From NCBI GenBank assembly GCA_947626285.1, contig CANQRR010000012.1, forward strand, positions 1 through 64,000: a DNA stretch of 64,000 bases, read 5' to 3'. Below are positions 60,367 through 64,000 of this stretch, piece by piece. The translations under genes were made by a program, and so were the position numbers. Position 1 is the first letter of the stretch. Every line of letters starts with the position of its first letter. This DNA is from an uncultured Lachnospiraceae bacterium. GTDB lineage: Bacteria > Bacillota > Clostridia > Lachnospirales > Lachnospiraceae. The notes beneath the pieces are model-generated. The model was not told the origin of the DNA and did no database searches. It saw nothing but the letters and a program-made list of their open reading frames with translations.

Positions 60367-61353
60367 CTACGACAGGCGCACGCGCGGGTCCACCACCGCG
60401 TACAGAATATCCGAGATCAGGTTGCCCGCCAGCGTAAGCACCGCGATAAAGCTCAGGTAAAACATCGTAAACGGAATGTCGCCCGCCGTCATCGCCTGAT
60501 ACGAGGTGAAACCGATGCCCGGAATCGAAAACAGCGTCTCCGTGATGAGCGCGCCGGAAAACAGCCCCGGCAGAGATCCGCCCACGATCGTCACCAGCGG
60601 GATCAGGGTGTTGCGGAACGCGTGGTGGTAGATGACTTTGCCCTCGCTTAAGCCTTTCGCCCTGGCGGTGCGGATATAATCCGCGTTCAGGACCTCCAGC
60701 ATATTCGTCCGGGTGTAGCGCATCAGGGAGCCGACGGAGACGATCGTCAGCGTGGCGATCGGCAGCACCAGATGATTCGCCTGATCCAGGAACTTACCCA
60801 TCGCGTCGAGCTGCGCGAAGTTCCTGCCCACCATTCCATGAGTGTCGAACCAGCCCATTTTCACGGAAAAGATCAGCTTCAGGATCGTCGCAAAAAAGAA
60901 CGTCGGCAGAGAGATGCCGACCAGGGCGCTTGCCGAGATCGCGTAGTCCGCCTTGGAATACTGCTTCGTCGCCGCAACGACGCCCAGAGGGATCGCGATG
61001 ACAAGCTCCAGGACCAGCGAGATGGCTCCCATCACAAAGGACACGCCGATCACTTCCCGAAATTTCTGGATCACCGGGACGGTGAAACGCCAGCTGTCGC
61101 CGAAATTGCCGTGCGCAAAATCGGAGAGCCAGTGGAAATATCCGATGAGGATCGGCTGATCCAGCCCGTAAGACGCGTTCAGCTGCGCCACCCACTCCTC
61201 ATAAGGCTTTGCGCCCGGTTTGGAGGCGAGCTGCATCGCCATCGTCTCCACATAGCTCGCCGGAAGGCAACGGATCAGCGTATAGATCGTCAATGTGACA
61301 AAAAATAAAATAAAAATGGAGAATATAACGCGTTTGATGATATAATTTCTCAA
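60367..61353 (-). CDS. oppB: Oligopeptide-type ABC permease (OppB)
   Basis: The TTG at 61353 (read as MRNYIIKRVIFSIFILFFVTLTIYTL) has GGAGGTGGG; the track starts upstream. The 328-residue protein has six helices and the EAA-like loop TARAKGLSEGKVIYHHAFRNTLIPL, with family segments GDSWRFTVPVIQKF and PGLFSGALITETLFSIPGIG. It forms the channel with OppC. The intergenic region to oppA has a hairpin. Confidence 0.95.
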   Translation of the reverse strand: MRNYIIKRVIFSIFILFFVTLTIYTLIRCLPASYVETMAMQLASKPGAKPYEEWVAQLNASYGLDQPILIGYFHWLSDFAHGNFGDSWRFTVPVIQKFREVIGVSFVMGAISLVLELVIAIPLGVVAATKQYSKADYAISASALVGISLPTFFFATILKLIFSVKMGWFDTHGMVGRNFAQLDAMGKFLDQANHLVLPIATLTIVSVGSLMRYTRTNMLEVLNADYIRTARAKGLSEGKVIYHHAFRNTLIPLVTIVGGSLPGLFSGALITETLFSIPGIGFTSYQAMTAGDIPFTMFYLSFIAVLTLAGNLISDILYAVVDPRVRLS

Positions 61354-61399
61354 AGAAAACCCACCTCCCTCATCTGAAAAACGTAAAATAATAACGATA

Positions 61400-61426
61400 T
61401 TCCCCGCCTCCATAAGAGGCGGGGAA
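61400..61426 (-). terminator. Hairpin between oppA and oppB
   Basis: TTCCCCGCCTC, loop CATAA, GAGGCGGGGAA: perfect 11-bp stem. Toward oppB it is followed by T-rich TATCGTTATTATT. It may partly terminate or stabilise the message, giving more OppA than permease. Confidence 0.75.
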
Positions 61427-61457
61427 CCTCGCTTGTCCTATTATCTTTTCTTCCCTG

Positions 61458-64000
61458 TCACTGAAGGAGTTCCAGGTTTTCCTTCTCAGCTTCCCATCCC
61501 CAGTACGGAGTCATGTCGCCCGGAAGGGAATCTACGTCCATACGCTCAGAGGAAACCACAAGCGCGTCGCTCCTCTGATAGATCGGGATCTCCACGCCAT
61601 AGTCCATGATGATCTCCATCGCAGCCTGATAGATCGACTTGCGATATGCCTGATCCGTGGACGCGCGTCCCGCCATGATCAGCTCGTCCAGCTCATCCGA
61701 CTTGATCTGGTAGTAGTTGGTCGAACCCTCCGAGTGATAGAGCTGGTACATATCGGGATCCGCCGTCGCCTGCCATGCCGCGCACCACATCTCCGCAATA
61801 CCGTTCTGATAGCTGGAGTACAGGTCGTTCGCGTTCGCGTAGTCCGTCACCGTCAGAGTGAATCCCACCGGCTCAAGCGCCTCCGCCACATTCTTCAGAA
61901 GCAGGAAACTCGGGTGGTCGCCGCTGCCGCCCGCGCCGATCACGCACTCATACTCGAGCTTCGCGCCCTCCGGAGCCGCAGTCAGCTTGCCGTCTTCTAC
62001 CGTATAGCCAGCCGCCTCGAAGAACCCAAGGGATGCCTCCAGCGCCGCCGCATACTTCTCTTCCGCCGTCATATCCGCCGTGTAGATCGGATTTCCGTCC
62101 ACGTCAACGGAGTACGCGATCTGATACCCATCGTCCGTGGTCTGCGGAGCAGCCCAGGAGGTGTTGGAGATCGGGTAGTTGATCACGGACGCCGTCGATC
62201 CATAGTAGGAATCGATCGCCTCATCGCGGTACACCGCGATCATCGTAGCGATCGCCTTGCGCAGATCCTTGGACTCCTCGGAGTACGGATCGTCTCCGAC
62301 CTTGATGTTGTTCGGGTTGATGCCGATGTAACCGTAGCCGAGGTAGTCGATCAGCTCGGTCGTGAGCACCGGTCCCTCAAAGTTGTCCCACTCGTCCTCG
62401 CTGAACCCGTTCTCCGCGGCGATCTGTTTCGCCACGTCAACCGAATAGCTCGGATCCGAAATGTCGAGCGTGCCCGCCACGATGCCGTTCACCTTGTCGC
62501 CTTCCGCAGACTCCAGGTAATTCAGGTGCGCGATCTTCGGCTCGCCCTTGTAGTAGTTCGGGTTCGCATCCATGTAGACCACGCCGTCTTTGTATTCTTT
62601 GAAAATGTACGGACCGCAGCCGAGCGGATCGGAGGTCTTCGCCCTCACGATGGAAAGGTCGCCCTTCTCAAATCCGAATTTGTTGTTCTCATAATCATAC
62701 AGGCTCTCGTCGCCGTAGTGATGCAGCGGAACGATCGGCAGACCCATCTGATAGATCGCCGTCGCGTCCAGCTCGGTGGTGGTGATGCGCAGCGTATAAT
62801 CGTCCACGCGCTCGATGCCGGAAACGTTCGGAGCGGTCTCCTCCGTCTCGACACCCTTGCTGTAAGCGTCATAGTCCTCCATCAGGTCGAACAGGGAGCT
62901 GCCCGCCGTCTCGGTGCCGCTCAGCGTCACATAGTCGCCCTCGTACTGCTCTACCATCGTGTTGAAGAAATCATCCACCGTGGCGTCTTCCTCGAGCTCA
63001 AATCCCCAGTTCGCCGCGCATGCCGCTACGGAATCGCCCTCCGCGTTGATGCCCGCCGCGATACAGTAGTCCACGATCTCCTGCGCGAACGCCGCGCCCG
63101 CTTGCTTCAGATCCGCCCAGAACGCGGTCTGCGTCTCTTCGTCCCAGTAGGTGAAATCTGTGTTGTCCTCGCCCGCGGCCGCGATCAGGTTGAACAGGGT
63201 GTCCATGCCGTTGCGGTACTCGTCCAGTCCCTCGATTGGAATCGAATACAGGGTATAGGATCCGTCGTAGGTCGGATCCAGATAGACATAGATGGCGAAG
63301 ATCACATCGTCGATGTCCGCAGGCGTGCCGTCGGAAAACTCGATGTCGTCGCGCATCTTCAGCTCATACGTAACGCTGCCGTCCTCATTCTCGGTAACGG
63401 TGACATCCGCCGCGCTATCGTACTCATAATCCGTGTCGTTGTAAGAGCGGGTCTCACCCTCGATACCGCTGTTGACCGGGTTGCCCACACGGTCCGTCAC
63501 CAGCAGATATTCCGTGAAAGTCTCCACGATGTCCATATCAGACACGCTTGAGCCGAAGAACGGAGAGAACTTGCCTTCCAGTCCCTGTTCTACCGACGCG
63601 ACCAGAGTGCTTTCCTCACGCTCAGCCGGAGTAACGTCTTCGCTCTCGTCCTCGGCAGCCGCCATTTCCGCAGCCGTCACATCGTCGCTGCCCTCGGTCA
63701 GCGCCTCGGTCTCTTCCTCCGCCAAAGCTTCAGTCTCAACTTCCGTCTCCTTCTCAGTCGAAGCTTCCGTCTCTTCCTCCGTCGGAGCCTCGGTCTCCTT
63801 TTCGGTCGGAGCTTCCGTCTCCTCCTCCGTCAGGGCTTCGGTCTCTTCCTTCTCCGCAAGCTCTGCAGCCGTGATGACAGCCGCCACATCAGACTCCGCT
63901 TCGCTTACCAGCTCAACCAGCTCGCTCTCTGCCTCCGCAACAACGATCTCCGCTGCCGTCAGAGCGGCTTCTGTCTGGGCTTCAGTCTCCTCTTCTGTCA
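61458..64000 (-). CDS. ABC transporter substrate-binding protein (OppA type), 5' partial, with Thr/Glu repeat linker
   Basis: The reading frame continues beyond base 64000, so the N-terminus and any lipoprotein signal are outside the window. Residues visible first are a long repeat of TEEETEA/TEKETEA-type units with Ala-rich breaks, probably a stalk. The solute-binding fold starts near [22 protein letters not shown] and includes [45 protein letters not shown] and [17 protein letters not shown], a bacterial SBP family 5 protein. The middle is enlarged by insertions (~800 visible residues versus ~540 usual). It delivers substrate to OppBCDF, encoded just downstream. Confidence 0.92.
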   Translation of the reverse strand, partial: TEEETEAQTEAALTAAEIVVAEAESELVELVSEAESDVAAVITAAELAEKEETEALTEEETEAPTEKETEAPTEEETEASTEKETEVETEALAEEETEALTEGSDDVTAAEMAAAEDESEDVTPAEREESTLVASVEQGLEGKFSPFFGSSVSDMDIVETFTEYLLVTDRVGNPVNSGIEGETRSYNDTDYEYDSAADVTVTENEDGSVTYELKMRDDIEFSDGTPADIDDVIFAIYVYLDPTYDGSYTLYSIPIEGLDEYRNGMDTLFNLIAAAGEDNTDFTYWDEETQTAFWADLKQAGAAFAQEIVDYCIAAGINAEGDSVAACAANWGFELEEDATVDDFFNTMVEQYEGDYVTLSGTETAGSSLFDLMEDYDAYSKGVETEETAPNVSGIERVDDYTLRITTTELDATAIYQMGLPIVPLHHYGDESLYDYENNKFGFEKGDLSIVRAKTSDPLGCGPYIFKEYKDGVVYMDANPNYYKGEPKIAHLNYLESAEGDKVNGIVAGTLDISDPSYSVDVAKQIAAENGFSEDEWDNFEGPVLTTELIDYLGYGYIGINPNNIKVGDDPYSEESKDLRKAIATMIAVYRDEAIDSYYGSTASVINYPISNTSWAAPQTTDDGYQIAYSVDVDGNPIYTADMTAEEKYAAALEASLGFFEAAGYTVEDGKLTAAPEGAKLEYECVIGAGGSGDHPSFLLLKNVAEALEPVGFTLTVTDYANANDLYSSYQNGIAEMWCAAWQATADPDMYQLYHSEGSTNYYQIKSDELDELIMAGRASTDQAYRKSIYQAAMEIIMDYGVEIPIYQRSDALVVSSERMDVDSLPGDMTPYWGWEAEKENLELLQ

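Noticed and set aside
61734-63551. 605-aa plus-strand ORF opposite oppA
   Set aside because: Antisense shadow; the minus strand encodes a complete solute-binding domain.

Overview
This window looks like a chromosomal segment of a GC-rich, anaerobic, endospore-forming member of the Clostridia, most like Lachnospiraceae. The evidence is a complete germination protease gene (gpr), spoIIID, a Csp-like subtilase, a Feo ferrous-iron locus with a DtxR-type regulator, TRAP and Opp-type uptake systems, and the Firmicutes gene orders rpmG-secE-nusG-rplK-rplA-rplJ-rplL and tig-clpP-clpX-lon-engB. This placement is inferred from gene content. No rRNA operon, CRISPR array, insertion sequence or prophage was found.

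Layout. 1-5.8 kb (minus strand): an apparent surface-glycan or small-molecule cluster headed by a LoaP/NusG-like antiterminator, followed by a PIG-L deacetylase, a sugar-phosphate transferase, an ATP-grasp ligase, a small membrane protein coupled to a sodium:solute symporter that is frameshifted at a G9 tract, and a fold-type III PLP decarboxylase cut by the window edge. 6.1-10.4 kb: a pair of palindromic repeats, an SGNH hydrolase, a DUF4358-type lipoprotein, a cytoplasmic subtilase and an EAL phosphodiesterase. 10.4-17.5 kb: a YdiB-type quinate/shikimate dehydrogenase with a TRAP transporter, then a GH94 glycoside phosphorylase behind a block of intergenic repeats. 17.6-21.3 kb: feoA-feoA-feoB-Cys-rich protein divergent from a DtxR-type regulator. 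21.4-24.3 kb: a second subtilase with Cys in place of the nucleophilic Ser, and small proteins.

24.3-27.9 kb is the ribosomal protein/NusG/SecE cluster with an L10 leader. 28-34.4 kb: housekeeping genes (YfcE, RdgB, THUMP methyltransferase, rhodanese), a C1-family cysteine peptidase, a Ser/Asn-rich small protein and an LCP cell-wall enzyme. 34.5-34.9 kb: two tRNA-Leu genes, one with anticodon AAG. 35-42.9 kb: gpr, rpsT, and engB-lon-clpX-clpP-tig. 42.9-52.7 kb: mixed single genes (DJ-1, CYTH, two XRE regulators, wall-binding SGNH protein, SpoIIID, BIG2/transglutaminase-like protein, ACT, OhrR-like MarR, small exporter, MATE, MGMT, BCAT). 52.8-56.4 kb: an AAA+/VWA pair. 56.6-64 kb: an Opp-type ABC transporter whose binding-protein gene runs off the right edge.

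Features that stand out: the LoaP-headed cluster with its homopolymer frameshift, two families of long imperfect palindromic repeats (copies near 10.5, 14.7, 14.9 and 37.1 kb), the Cys-for-Ser subtilase, the AAA+/VWA pair, and OppC and OppA proteins with unusual extracytoplasmic insertions. Several true starts differ from the ORF track (TTG or internal ATG chosen by Shine-Dalgarno). All assignments come from reading the sequence; no database search was run.
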